Source of the DNA: Acanthornis magna
Taxonomy: Eukaryota; Chordata; Aves; Passeriformes; Acanthizidae
DNA length: 64,000 nt
Direction of reading: 5' to 3'
NCBI GenBank assembly: GCA_036785705.1
Contig: JAWUZG010000299.1
Span: 1 to 64,000, forward strand
Shown here: positions 11,618 through 23,083 of the stretch, in pieces
Layout: each line of letters opens with the position of its first letter
Numbering within the stretch: position 1 is the stretch's first letter
Notes under the pieces: generated by a model
What the model was told of the DNA's origin: nothing
Databases searched by the model: none
The model's input: only the letters and a program-made list of their open reading frames with translations
Translations under genes and position numbers: made by a program

Positions 11618-14600
11618 TATGTACTCTGTGAACCTTTACCCAGTTCTTCCTTTAGAAGTCAAGACTATAGCTGGTCCTTGATATTCATAGATTTATAATA
11701 CTTGAAATGCCTATAACTGCAACAAAGGCTAATCCAGATGGAAAACATCCGCTCATTTTGAATAACTTATTAGTTATATTTTCCTCATGGCAGAAGGCTT
11801 TAATGAGCATTTGCTGAGGAGAATTTCCCAGCAGAGCACAGGTGAAAGCAGAGCTGAGGGCACAGCGATGGGGAAAGGGGAACTGCCCTCGATGTCTGTC
11901 CAACAGGATTGCTGCATGCGGGAGCAGTGATGGAGGTGCACTGTGGAAGGCTTTGGCTTTCGTGAAGAGTTAATGAGAATCATACCTTGGAGTCCCCCAG
12001 GCAGCAGTGCAGCCTGACAGCTCAGGTATGACATGATCAACCACTCACTCACCACAGGCAAGTGAGCTGCAAGACATGAAATAATAATGTTGTGGTCAAG
12101 GCGAGCTGAAGGAAAGGGTCACCTCCTTGGGGATGAGGAGGAGACATCGTTTGTCAAGAGATGACTTTTCAAAGGAAGTTTCTGCAAGCATCCAGAACAC
12201 CCAGCTGCTGGCAGCTCTTTAAAAGCCTTACTGAAACCATCACCTGACACAAAAAGTTTGAATGTTTATTTTTTGACAGTCCACAGACTGGAAGAGAGGC
12301 TATAGAGCAGCCAGGCTGTGGCCACTGCAGCAACCTTACTCTGTATTAAGCAAAAAATTACATCCTGCAAATCTCTTGAACGCTGAATTACTGTTCCTTT
12401 GAAATTACTGTTCCTTTGAATTATGTCAAGCAGGATTTGTTCAGTCACTTGTTTTTTAAAAATATATTAGGATTATTTGTACAGGTACTAAACAATGCAG
12501 AGGGCTGAGGAACTGAGACTCCTTTCTTGCACTTATTTCATTTATAGCTAAACACGATGTGATTTAGAGCACCACTAAAAGCAGACCGGGCTCTGTAATA
12601 AACCTTGAACCTCTAAGTAAGCTGGCACATCCAGGGAAGAAATGCTTACTCCAGGTGAATTGGGATTTTATCTCAGCAGTGTCACACTGGGTTACTGTGG
12701 CAACAGGTCTTGTCTGTATCACACTCAGGGGCTCATTTTCGCTTCATTAATTACTGTCAGCCTGAATGTGACCACGATGATGCAATAACCCCAATGTTCA
12801 CTGGCTGATTCAATCATGTCATAACCTGCAGCCAATCCAGTCACCTCATGGCACATTAAATTTGCTAAATTAACCCAAAAAATTCTACTGCCAAGGCTTT
12901 TAGGAATTCTTTGGTGTAATTTTAATGCATGAGCAATATGTGATGTGTGGTGGCTGTGTATGTTGGTAAAATTCAGCTGAAGTCACATGGCTCACAGGCA
13001 AAAGTCTCCTTATGTCACCGAAAAATCACAGCAGGCTGAGGGGTTCAAATCAAGGGAAACACCAGATGTGTTTTGTCAAATATACATGTGTGCATCCTTA
13101 CGCCACAGCCAAGGAAAATATGCAAATTCCAGGGATGCTGATGTCTGTGCACATGGAACAGAGCTTATTCTGGGATGGTGGGACACACCCTGCTCAGATT
13201 CCCTGGCTCCTGGTCCACAGTGTAGCCTGACACAAATACAGCAAAGCTCACTCCCCCTCACTTCAGTATGAGCTAAATTAGGCTGGAATACTTAAATACT
13301 TCTCTTTAAAAAACAAGTACTACTTATTTTTTATTTGTATATGCTACTTACAAGAGAAAGTTTTCTGAGTATGATTTTTGAATTAGACTTCAATTTTTTA
13401 TTTTTTGCCTAATAAGTATTTGAGGTCACTGTAGACAGGAATGCAGTAACTATTGGAATCACACTGATGAGCACAAGTGCCATTAAGAAGTTCTAGGGAT
13501 CAGCCTTCCTTGCTCTCGTGGTTTATTCTTGCTAGATATTGCACAGGATATTTATTTTCATGGGTACTTGTTCGCATGTCAGCAAAGTTAGGCCACATGA
13601 TCACTCATATTGATCATTGGAAGACTCTTTTTGGTTTCTAAATTGAATTTCCTATTCAAATAGGGGAAAAAATCCAGTCATGTCTGGAATTAGGATTATC
13701 CTCATCCATAAAACAAAGACTTCACTCAGCAGTTTGAGTGAGGCACCCGAAAGAGTTTGCTGCTTGGAATGTCCTTTTAAAGCATACTTTTAAGATAAAG
13801 CAAATGGTACAAAGCCAGATATGTCTTAAACCTAATTAGAAAACTCATGCACTTAAAGTTGTTCTTAAAAGCCAAATAAATTCAAATAAATTGAAATCTA
13901 CACACTATAAAATGACTTTTTTTTTCACTCAACGGACTAGAGCAATTTCCATCTAATGTTGGATTATGGCACCAGAGCATTCGAATCTTTGCTTAACACG
14001 CTTGGTTTTGCAGGTCAGTTCTAATATCTTGTGATAACTGACTTCGATATCAGAGCAATTCTCTTCCAGAAGTTCTTTATCAAGCTGTTTCAGATAATGA
14101 AATTCTCAAGTGCTTTATTTGATTCTGTTGCAGGAAAAAAAATGTGAACAATAACGACTGTACATCACTGCGTACATGAAGCCTTGTGTACAGTGCTTAT
14201 CTCCACTTTCCAAGAAGATCCTGTGGAATGTGGAGTCCCAGAAAGGACTAATGAAAGCAATTACTGCGAAGAAACACTCATCAGATTAATATAAATCATA
14301 GACTATGAGAAAATCAGTGCAAAAATAAAATGCTGGAAAAGAAACAGGGTAGGATGGCAACGATTGTTATTAAGAAATTAGATTAGGAAATTAGGAAGTT
14401 AAGGAATTAGATTAGGAAATATCTGTTTATCAGGTTTAATAGCCATACTGAAGTAGCAGTCAGTGAGCTTGAAAGAGGAAAGCTCAACACTGATTAAAAT
14501 AGTCACCACAGGACAGTTGCGGGACTGTCGCATGAAGCCAAGACTTCATTAAATTCAAAAGACTGGACACCAAAATAGCCAAAGAGAATATCATTCCCAA

Positions 14601-15850
14601 ATTTGTAACCATATTTGGATACTCTGTTTAACATCACGTTTTTTGTTTAAGCCTCCCTAGTTGCTAGAGGTCCCAATGACACTCCAGCAGGATTTCGATG
14701 ATACCTTCTTCCAGCAGGATTTTTAAATGCCCTCTGGACCATTTAGGACAACGCTTGGTCAGAACCAGGACACTGCTAAGTCATTTCCTTCTGGGAATAA
14801 TCTTCCCCGTGCCTCCAGGATCCCATTGCCCCCAGGACACAATGCTGGCTCAAATGTCACTCCTTCTGCGCAAATCTTCACTCTCAGCTTCCCCAAATGG
14901 GAGCTGGCTACCCATGTTTGCACAAATAGCTGTGCCATTGCAGGACACCAAGGTATTTACTTGTCACAGAACATAACCACCCCTGTGGGATGTGCTACTC
15001 AGTGTGTAACCTCGGAGTAAGCAAATCGCACTCAGAAGTAAAGCTTTATAAAGGAAACCTCTGTGGGGTGAGAGCTAGGGGCACCGAGGCAGAATTAATA
15101 TTCCTGCTCACCATTTATCCCAAAATAGGGCCAGTGGTACTGGTGAGACACAGTGGAAGGAATTGCCTTCCTCACATAAATCTCAGAAGGAATCCTTTTA
15201 AGTTGTGGAATTAAAACCAGCAACAGGGGAGATAAAAGCCAGCCATTTTGTTTCAAGTTAATCTTGCAAGCCTCAGAGATAAGGCTTGACAAAAGAATGT
15301 CTTAATTGGAGTCTGGCATCTCCATCCTTTAGCAGCTGGGGGACTTGGTTCCTGCTTTCATTCCTTCCTGTATATTACACTTTGGAATCCCAATTACACT
15401 GCTAATGTAAATTAAAATGTAAATTAATCTGTTTACTAATGCAATTATGCAAAGGAACTCTGCTTCCACTTTAATGCATTAAAAGGAGAAGAATTCTTTT
15501 AAATGTGTTGCATATGTTAGTTTTTATGATCCTGAAATAAATAAAAACTAATTAAAGAAAAGCTGGTCTCACTGAAATCAGTGAGAAGCTGCTTCAGCAA
15601 GATCCATTCCTACCTGATGATTGCCTTCAATGAGCACAGGTTAGAAAGGGATTTTTTCCTCCTTTAAATTACATGTGTAATTGGCTTCAGACCTGTCTCA
15701 TCCACCACCATTCCTCTCCTCTAAGAACCCATTTATTTCTAATATATTCAGATTCAAAATTCAAGACATGAGGATAAGGGAAAGGATGCGATGACACGTG
15801 TCAAGCTGCTCGAAAAACAAATCACAGCTTGGGATATTATTAAACAATAA
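11618..15850. other. Unique non-coding DNA, 4.2 kb
   Basis: No coding gene or transposon is recognised. It holds a 17-bp tandem duplication at 12386-12419. A CpG-bearing segment of enhancer-like appearance lies at about 12730-12880. AT-rich segments with ATTA motifs lie near 13820-14060 and 15400-15560. Open frames of up to about 100 codons lack recognisable features. Confidence 0.45.
12386..12419. repeat. 17-bp perfect tandem duplication
   Basis: The unit AATTACTGTTCCTTTGA is repeated twice in direct contact without mismatch. It is a small local duplication. Confidence 0.85.
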
Positions 15851-15934
15851 TTCTAGGGGTTTACTTGAAGGTATTATAGAATCATAGAAACATTCTAGAG
15901 GTTTATTTGAAGGTGTTATAGAATCATAGGAACA
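15851..15934. repeat. 42-bp tandem duplication spanning a CR1 tail
   Basis: Two 42-bp units, 15851-15892 and 15893-15934, differ at four positions. Each unit has about 24 bp of flank (from TTCTAG) joined to the terminal TATAGAATCATAG of the CR1 to the right. The duplication therefore includes the CR1/flank junction. Confidence 0.9.
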
Positions 15935-16044
15935 TTTAAGCTGGAAAGGACCTCTAAAGTGAATCCAACCATTAACCTAATGGTGCCAGGAGCATGTTCT
16001 AAGCACCACTTCTACACACTTTGAACACTTCCAGATGTGGTCCA
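15919..16044 (-). mobile_element. CR1 LINE 3'-end fragment, older subfamily
   Basis: The plus strand reads TAGAATCATAGG, then AAGCTGGAAAGGACCTCTAA, 'GAATCCAACCATTAACCTAA' and 'GAACACTTCCAGATGTGG'. These mark the reverse complement of an older CR1 type whose 3' end carries 'GGTTGGATTC'. Its tail is part of the 42-bp tandem duplication. Confidence 0.85.
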
Positions 16045-16504
16045 TCGGATTTTTTTCATAAATTAATGTTATGGATATCATATGGATGATTTCATTAGGA
16101 GTTATTACCAGGAATACTAAAAACAAAGAACAGACTCCATTGTTAATTCCAAATGTCTGCAGATCTGCAGGCTGGGCATGTGAGTGGCTGGACTTCTGAA
16201 CTGTAACTTGAATCTCACAAGAGCTGAAAATTTACAGTCTCATCTGAACACCATGATCCAGAAAACCATCGGTTCCTCTCAGTCTGCAGATGACACTGCA
16301 ATTCATGGGAATTTTTCGTTTGCCTCTTTTCGTAAAGATGTAGAATTTTGGAGGCAAAAGCTGGATTGATGTGATTTTTCTCACCCCAAGGTGTGTCTGT
16401 CCTTTCCTTCCCTTCTGGAGAACCAGGTTTCCTGGAAGTTACCATTCATGCACAGCCATGCTCAGCAGAAGTGTATGCTGGACCACTGTTTATGGTCAGG
16501 TCTC
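16045..16504. other. Unique non-coding DNA
   Basis: No gene or repeat is recognised between the two CR1 fragments. Confidence 0.45.
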
Positions 16505-16772
16505 TGAATCATGGAATTATGGAATCATTAAGGCCGGGAAAGACCTCCAAGCCCATCAAACCTTTGACTAAACCCCACCGTGTCCACGAAACCGCATCCC
16601 AAAGTGCCACATCCGCTTGTTTTTTGAGCACTTCGGGGATGGTGACTCCACCACTGCCCTAGGCTGCTTATTCCAGTGCTTGACCATCAGTAAAGAAGTT
16701 TTTCCTAATATCCAACCTCCCTTGGCACCACCTGAGGCCATTGCCCCTCTTCCTATTGCTTGTTACAGGGTT
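16505..16772 (-). mobile_element. CR1 LINE 3'-end fragment, about 270 bp
   Basis: The plus strand starts with two tail units (AATCATGG, AATTATGG), then TTAAGGCCGGGAAAGACCTC, 'GGGGATGGTGACTCCACCACTG', 'TTCCAGTGCTTGACCATC' and 'CCTGAGGCCATTGCCCCTCTTCC'. It is the reverse complement of a CR1 of the 'double-CACC' type known from many birds. Confidence 0.93.
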
Positions 16773-19700
16773 GAAGCAGTGAAATGCTTCGGGGAGAAGA
16801 AATGATGGGATTAACTGTTCTGGCAACTCCATGGGAGACAGCATTTACTGCATTTTAATCAAAGGCCTCCAAGGCTGCAATGGGTTTAATAAATTAAAAT
16901 GTGGTAGTTGTAGGTAATTTTAGCAGTTTGCTTCCTTATGAATATCTTTTTAATCTTGTCAACATCTTTCTGTTGGCTTTCTTTAACTCATCGATTTCAA
17001 TTCATTTCAGAAAGTGGAAGACCTGTGTGAGGAAGGAGACAAATTAAGGAAAACTATAACAATAATTAAAAAAAACCCAAAAACCAAAGCTCTAACAAAA
17101 TATTTTTCTATGAAACAAAGCAAATAGTAGCAGGTGGCTGGCCATGCATATTCAGCCTTTTATTAAGTCTGATTAATTTTGCTTTGAAAGAAGAGTTTTC
17201 TTGTTTTTACAGGCACTTTAAAACATAGCTGCATATTCACCAGGATCAGTAAATGTTAATAATTGTGAATAATTTTCTTGTTGAGGCTTTTAATTCCTTA
17301 AGTTGAATGCCCTTATTATGAGATAGCTCTGTGTATCCTGCCCTTTATTAACCTCTTACATTAATCAGCATCTGCACTGCTGTTTCAAATCCTCCCTTCC
17401 TGGCCTCCAAGGTAATGAGATAACCTCTGCTCTGCTCCCATTAATCCTTCTGGACTTTTCCAAGAAGGATTTCTTCTCATCCAATGCAAGCAAAGCAACA
17501 CAAGGTTGTCCCCATCTTTTAAAGAGTGGCCTTTTATCTTCAGCCTTCCTGTAGATCATATCCAGAGCTTTGCTCCTGGAACTTCATATTTGGAGAAAGG
17601 AGCAGCCATTTCTCCATAAAGCCCAACAAATGTTTGCATTTCCTATTATGATAGGTTTAGTGTGAGATATTCCTATGACTTTTCCTTCACGTAGGGATAA
17701 AGAAAATTCCTGTGTAACTCCAAATTCCTACAGTGTGCAAGAGGGGGGAACAGGAAGGCAAAGAATACTGTGGATTGCCTCCTTCCCATTGAAAATGCAC
17801 TGTGCAAAGTGTATAGAATGAACCAAACCAGAATTTATACACACTGTAGGGCTTAGACAGCCATCCCAGAATGGCAGAGCTGTACTCCATTAACTGTTGC
17901 TTTTACAGAAATCATTCTCATATTTAGTACTGATCAATTTAATGTTTCAGTAAAAACCACTTTTATAGTCAAAGAAAGATCTGAAGTACTCCTTGATATT
18001 TTGCCTGTAATGCACCACAGGTTTTGTCATGTTGAATAACTTGGGAAAAAAATTTAAATAGCTCTGATCTGATCTCATATTATGGATCAATATTTGAAAG
18101 CAACTAAACTATAGATCCTAGTGTAAATTGTATTTTATTTAGCTGTTATATTTGATGTCAGGTATTTTTTCCTGTTGGAAAAGTTTAGGGTAGATCTCAC
18201 CAAAATTTAGGCACATTTGTACTCCCTGAATTTGTATTACTGAGCAGAATTTCTAAGTACAAGGAAAGTGATGTGAGATAATTGTGTCTCCACCCCTGAT
18301 TTGATTGGTGTGGTGGGAACAGCAATTGATTCCCAAAGGATTGTGTCCTGTGTGCCTTCCAAGAGGCCATCATCTCTCCAGAATGCTAACAATCCCAGAA
18401 GGACATATGCATGATTAGGCTGTGTAAACAAAACATTATTTAGGTGTTCAGCAAATCTCCACAGCTACAAAGGCCAGCATTAAAACCCACCTTGATAAAA
18501 CCAACAGCCAAACCAAACAGGAATGTTACAAAGGCTCCAAAAGGTGCCAGCACAAGAGACAAGCTGATGACTTAAATTTGGAGCACAGCATGATGCCATG
18601 GTCCTGTAAGGATAAATCACAAATGCTTGCATGTATAAAATATGTAAAACAGGTAGTAAATTTGGGGCATAACATTTTAGCTTGCAGCTCTCCAAAGCAG
18701 GCAGCACATCTTGGCACACGTACAGGAGTGACCTCAAGCAGACTCAGCAGGAGCACGAGGAAGTCCCAAATATCAATGGGAAAGCCTTGGGAGGCTGCCT
18801 GCTTGCTGCACCCCCCACCTGTCCCTTATCCCCGGGAAACTGCTCCCACTGACCTCAGCACCCCGAGGAACAGGTGGCAGGGGAGCACAAAAGGAACAGA
18901 AAATGGTGGAATTGTAATTGTTCCCATCATAGTGAGAGAACCAATAACAATTCCTGGGTTAAACCCAAAGGACTTCATTATAATGTGGAAATTCTAGTCT
19001 TAGCATGGGACCTGCGTCTCTTAAGCTCACAAGGAATTTCATCTGGACTTGACCTCAAGGGCTGTCTTTAGTGTTTGGATCCAAGCATTGGTGAAGAGTC
19101 TGGACAGTCCAAGCTGTAATCTCCAAATCAGCATTATGCCATAGTCCTTTGATCCTGGAAATTAGCTGTCTTTTCTTTTTCCCAGTCCTCTTATTGCTCC
19201 CATTCCACCCCAACACTCTCCACTGCTCTGTGGCACCCTCACAAGTTCCTCACAAATTCTGCTCTGCTGAACTCCAGAGCATAGTCCTGCACAGTCTCTC
19301 CTAACTAACCCCAAGGTCAGGCAGTAACCAACTCCAGCTGCTTCCCAGTTTGTTTTTGAGCATCCCCAGTGAGCCCAGATCTCTGCTTCCCCTGTGCCCT
19401 GCAGACAGCTGAGCAGCTCGGTGTGCTCCTTAGAATGCACTGCCAGCTAATCAAAGTTTAATATCAACTACAGAAACCGTCTCAGAGTGAAGACCAGCAC
19501 AGCATCACAAGCACTCCTGCCTCTGGGTTGTGTTACATTCCGTGTCTTTTTCTCGTGGATCACATTAATCTTTCACTACACGGCAGCAGAGCTGCTGACA
19601 GCAATGCTGCTCTCCCAAAAATCCTAATGCCTGTGACTTTACGCACTCAGGGTGGGGATGGTAGCGTTCATTCCCTCAGGTAGATGAGAAAATTTATCTC

Positions 19701-20063
19701 CCAAACCAGCCAATGCCCTTGTGCATTTTCTGAAAGCCTCAGAGAGGCTTTTATAAAAACAGGACTATATCTAAAGCTGTGATATGGTCCCTCTTCCCCT
19801 TGGCTCTGCTGCCGGGGCTGTGCTGTATCACACAGTGCTGGACGATACACCATCACATTTCCCCAGCCCTTCCTCCAATCCATTCACTGAAGGTGGACTT
19901 TACCTTGACTGTGATAAAATCAGCCCCAGTTTGGAGAAAGAGACTTATGAAAGAAAAGCAGCTGGACAAAGGGTGGTGACAAATTCTTTCCCTATGGAAA
20001 TAAGGCATTTTCTTTAAAATATTCCACAACCCCTAAAATACTGGCAATAAAACTGTCCAGGTG
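16773..20063. other. Unique non-coding DNA, 3.3 kb
   Basis: No coding gene, RNA gene or recognised transposon. The stretch 16860-17350 is AT-rich. From 18560 to 19000 the sequence is more GC-balanced with open frames up to 139 codons, but none shows a domain or plausible exon borders. Confidence 0.45.
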
Positions 20064-20258
20064 TAGGGCCCTGGCACAGGTGCCCAGAGAAGCTGTTCCT
20101 GCCCCTGGATCCCTGACAGTGTCCAAGGCCAGGTTGGACACTGGGGCTTGGAGCAGCCTGGGACAGTGGAAATGTCCCTGCCCATGGCAGGGGTGGCACT
20201 GGATGGGCTTTCAGGTCTCTTCCAACTCAAACCATTCCATATTTCTATGATTCTGTGT
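20064..20258 (+). mobile_element. CR1 LINE 3'-end fragment, passerine type
   Basis: It runs forward from 'AGGGCCCTGGCACAGGTGCC' through 'GGAGCAGCCTGGGACAGTGG' to 'TCTTCCAACTCAAACCATTCC' and ends in the tail ATTTCTATGATTCTGTG. It is 5'-truncated. Confidence 0.93.
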
Positions 20259-22001
20259 TTTACTATTGCTCTTTTAGTTCAGCCCTTGAGCTTTTCTTTT
20301 TCCTCTTCTAATAGAATTTGATGCCTTGGCTCTTTTTCAGTCAGGTTAAAAGAAGAGAGTTCTAATCTGGGCTCAGGAATTTCCCAACTCATCCACTCTT
20401 TCCCAGGCTTAAAATATCTGCAGCATAGTTTATCCTCTTCTAAAAGGTGAGAGACCTGAGAGTTCCTACCACTTGTTGGAAGCACACCAGGAAAGAAGTC
20501 AGAAGCCTTGCTGAAGTGTCAGGGCATTGAAAACCACAAAAGCTCAAGCAAAGAATTAAAAATTGTCAAGGGTATAGCTCTTCCCATAAATGAACAGGCT
20601 TTGCAAGGGCCGGGCACAGGGGATCCATCTGAATCCAAGGGGATGCACTGAAAAGAGACAGACCTTGCTGTTTAACCTGCGTTCATTGCACAACCAGAGC
20701 CAAAATTATTTACAGAGGTAACTCAATGAAAGAATGCCTTTAGCAAAACCCTCTCTAGAAACGCATTGCCTTCCCTAAAACCCCAAATCCCCAAAGCTGT
20801 TTTTAACCAATTTTCCATGTTCTTTAGGAAACAGCCCAATGGTGGGACAGCTCCAGGTGGAGCTGGGATGCAGTGTCCATCTCCAGAGCTGCCTTGCAGC
20901 ATCTTTGTCTTGTTCCTTGCTCCGACCAAGCCCTCCATGTGTCTCCTCAGACACAGGCTGGAGCGAGGCTGCAGCATCCACAAAAAGGCAGCCTTCCCTC
21001 AGCTGTTGTTTATCCGGCTTTCCCCCATCTCTGTTTGTTCTGGCTGTCTGTCACGCTGTGCTCAAATACCTTGCAGGCATATTTAGCAATATTTCACTTT
21101 GCCATCTGGAGCAGACTTTCCCCCGGCTCCAGGCTTGGGTGCCCCATCTGGTGCCGTGTCTCTGCAGCATAAACAGGGCACAGAACCCCATTTGTTGTAG
21201 CTCTGGAGGGGAAAGAAACCCAGCAATGCTCAGTAATAAAAACAAACAACCGAAAGCCACCCAAACTAAACCGAGGGAGGGTTTTTCAGAGCTCACCTCG
21301 CCTGCAGTGAGCAGCTCCCAGCACCTCCTCTCTTGTCAGCACGAGGTTCTGCTCCCTCTTCCCGCAGACAAACTGTCCAGCCTGGAAAAATTGTCGGGGA
21401 TCCAGCAACCTGTTCACAAATACATGGAAAATAACGCGTGCAGTTTATTCAGGGAGACACAATTCATGTCTCTAATAACCACACTGATAACACAGCTGCA
21501 TTTTTATAGAGTGCTGACAGCAGATAAGGCAAAACATTTATTTTCTTAATTAACACATGTGACAGAGAACACTGGGAGCAGGCACCAAGGCCAAAATCAG
21601 GGAGCAGAATCCCATATTGGATCCCTTGTAAAAGAACACTGAAATTTTTTAATATTAGCTAATCATAAAAAAAAAAAATCAGTAGATGATTTTTTTAATA
21701 TCTTTGGTCGTGTGTTTTGTTTCAAGACCTCTCCTCAGTAGTTTAACATTATTCTGATTATGTCATAACTTTCTACTGCTTTTAAGAAGAGATTTTGACA
21801 ATCTTATGTGTCTCTTGCCTCCTATCCTATAAAATATTTCCATTCCTTCCAGCTTTTTTTCTTTCTTTTTTTTTCCCTTTTGTATTCACATGTTGAAATC
21901 ATTCTGCACCATTTACAACATTCTTGCTAGAGCCTAACTAGAAATGCATGGAAAACAACTTTACTTTGCAAGAAAGAGCCATCTGTGACTATTTGATAAA
22001 C
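20259..22001. other. Unique DNA holding a 236-codon open frame
   Basis: No repeat is recognised. A plus-strand frame stays open from 20839 to 21549. Its product is rich in Ser, Leu and Cys and resembles no family I know. Overlapping frames are open on both strands, and about a dozen CpGs make the block mildly GC-rich. A chance frame is the simplest reading. A poly-A run lies near 21667. Confidence 0.4.
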
Positions 22002-22077
22002 TCACAGAATCCCAGAATGATTTGGGTGGGAAGGGAGCTTAAAGACCATCTTGTTCCACCCCCACTGCACCTTCACA
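22002..22077 (-). mobile_element. CR1 LINE 3'-end fragment
   Basis: The plus strand reads TCACAGAATCCCAGAATGAT, then TTGGGTGGGAAGGGAGCTTA and 'CATCTTGTTCCACCCCC'. This is a 76-bp remnant of a CR1 3' end in reverse. Confidence 0.87.
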
Positions 22078-22664
22078 TAAGTCTGCAGTGAAAAGATTAA
22101 TCAGTAAATGTGTTTTTATTCAAAATATAAATATGCCAACAACAGGACTACCCAATTTAGTGACTTCAAAATATTGCAAGTAGCTAAGAGTTTCAGATTT
22201 CCAAGTTTATTTATAACTTTAAATCCTCAACATTTTTATCAAGGCTCCTAGCACAGATTCTTTCCCTCATCCTTCAGCCCATTTCTGTGATAGTCCTTCT
22301 TGGTGGACTTCTGCACAGGGGTCACCAAACTACAGCTTTGTGTCACACTCCTCCTGAAACCTAATTTTTTATCCTAAGTGGGCAAGTGAATCAGGAAAGA
22401 ATTAACTGAAATGTTGCAACTGATGACAGAGGGATGTTAAGGGTGACTCCTGGAGATGTGCCGTTGCACTAACTGGCTTTGTAACTCACCTTCGGACACT
22501 CCCTCAGCACCCCCTCGTCCTGGTCCCTGCCAGGGTGGTCCTGGCAGCTCCATGAGCCTGGGGACCCTGGGACAGCCACCCATGGGCCATGGGGAGCAGC
22601 TCTGGGGCTCAGGGGCAATCGCCAAGGGTGGAACACACTCTGGACAAAGCACTTAGGATGGTGT
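22078..22664. other. Unique non-coding DNA
   Basis: The left half is AT-rich; 22440-22640 is GC-rich with runs such as CCTGCCAGGG. No gene or known repeat is recognised. Confidence 0.4.
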
Positions 22665-23083
22665 TGATGCCTTCAAGTATTTCTAGTTGTTTCTCTGCAT
22701 GTATCTGTAACTTGCTGTAGTTCTGTGCTTCTTACAAAGTGCTAAAATCCTCTGTTCCCAGCACCTTTGGCCAAACAAGGCTCTCTGAATAAGATTCAAG
22801 GACATATTTATTGCCTTAGGGCCCAAAAATATGTAAACAACTGTGAGCTGGGGGAGCAGGCCTGGGGTGGTTAACATCATCACCTGTGGGTGCGATTGGA
22901 GAATTAAGGGCCAATGTGCTAATGGGACAGAACTTATAAAAGGTGAAGGACTCAGGACCCAGCATCCATTTTGGGTGTAGTCCCTGAGGGGACTTTGCTT
23001 GCCCCAATGTACCTTCAAGGCCTTGAATAAATTTGTCTGCATTTTATACTCCTAATTTGTTTTGGCCTCTCTTTCAGGCATCA
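22665..23083 (+). mobile_element. Solo LTR of an endogenous retrovirus, about 420 bp
   Basis: The ends are perfect 7-bp inverted repeats, TGATGCC and GGCATCA, bounded by TG and CA. A TATA box TATAAAAGG lies at 22935-22943 and a polyadenylation signal AATAAA at 23026-23031, about 90 bp apart, as in the U3-R part of an LTR. A T-rich U5-like segment follows. The flanks GTGT (left) and GCGT (right) could be a decayed target-site duplication but are weak. No retroviral coding sequence adjoins it. ERVL-like is my guess from layout only. Confidence 0.75.

Noticed and set aside
13031..13060. GGGGTTCAAATCAAGG as a tRNA T-arm / B box
   Set aside because: No matching A box or cloverleaf can be folded around it.
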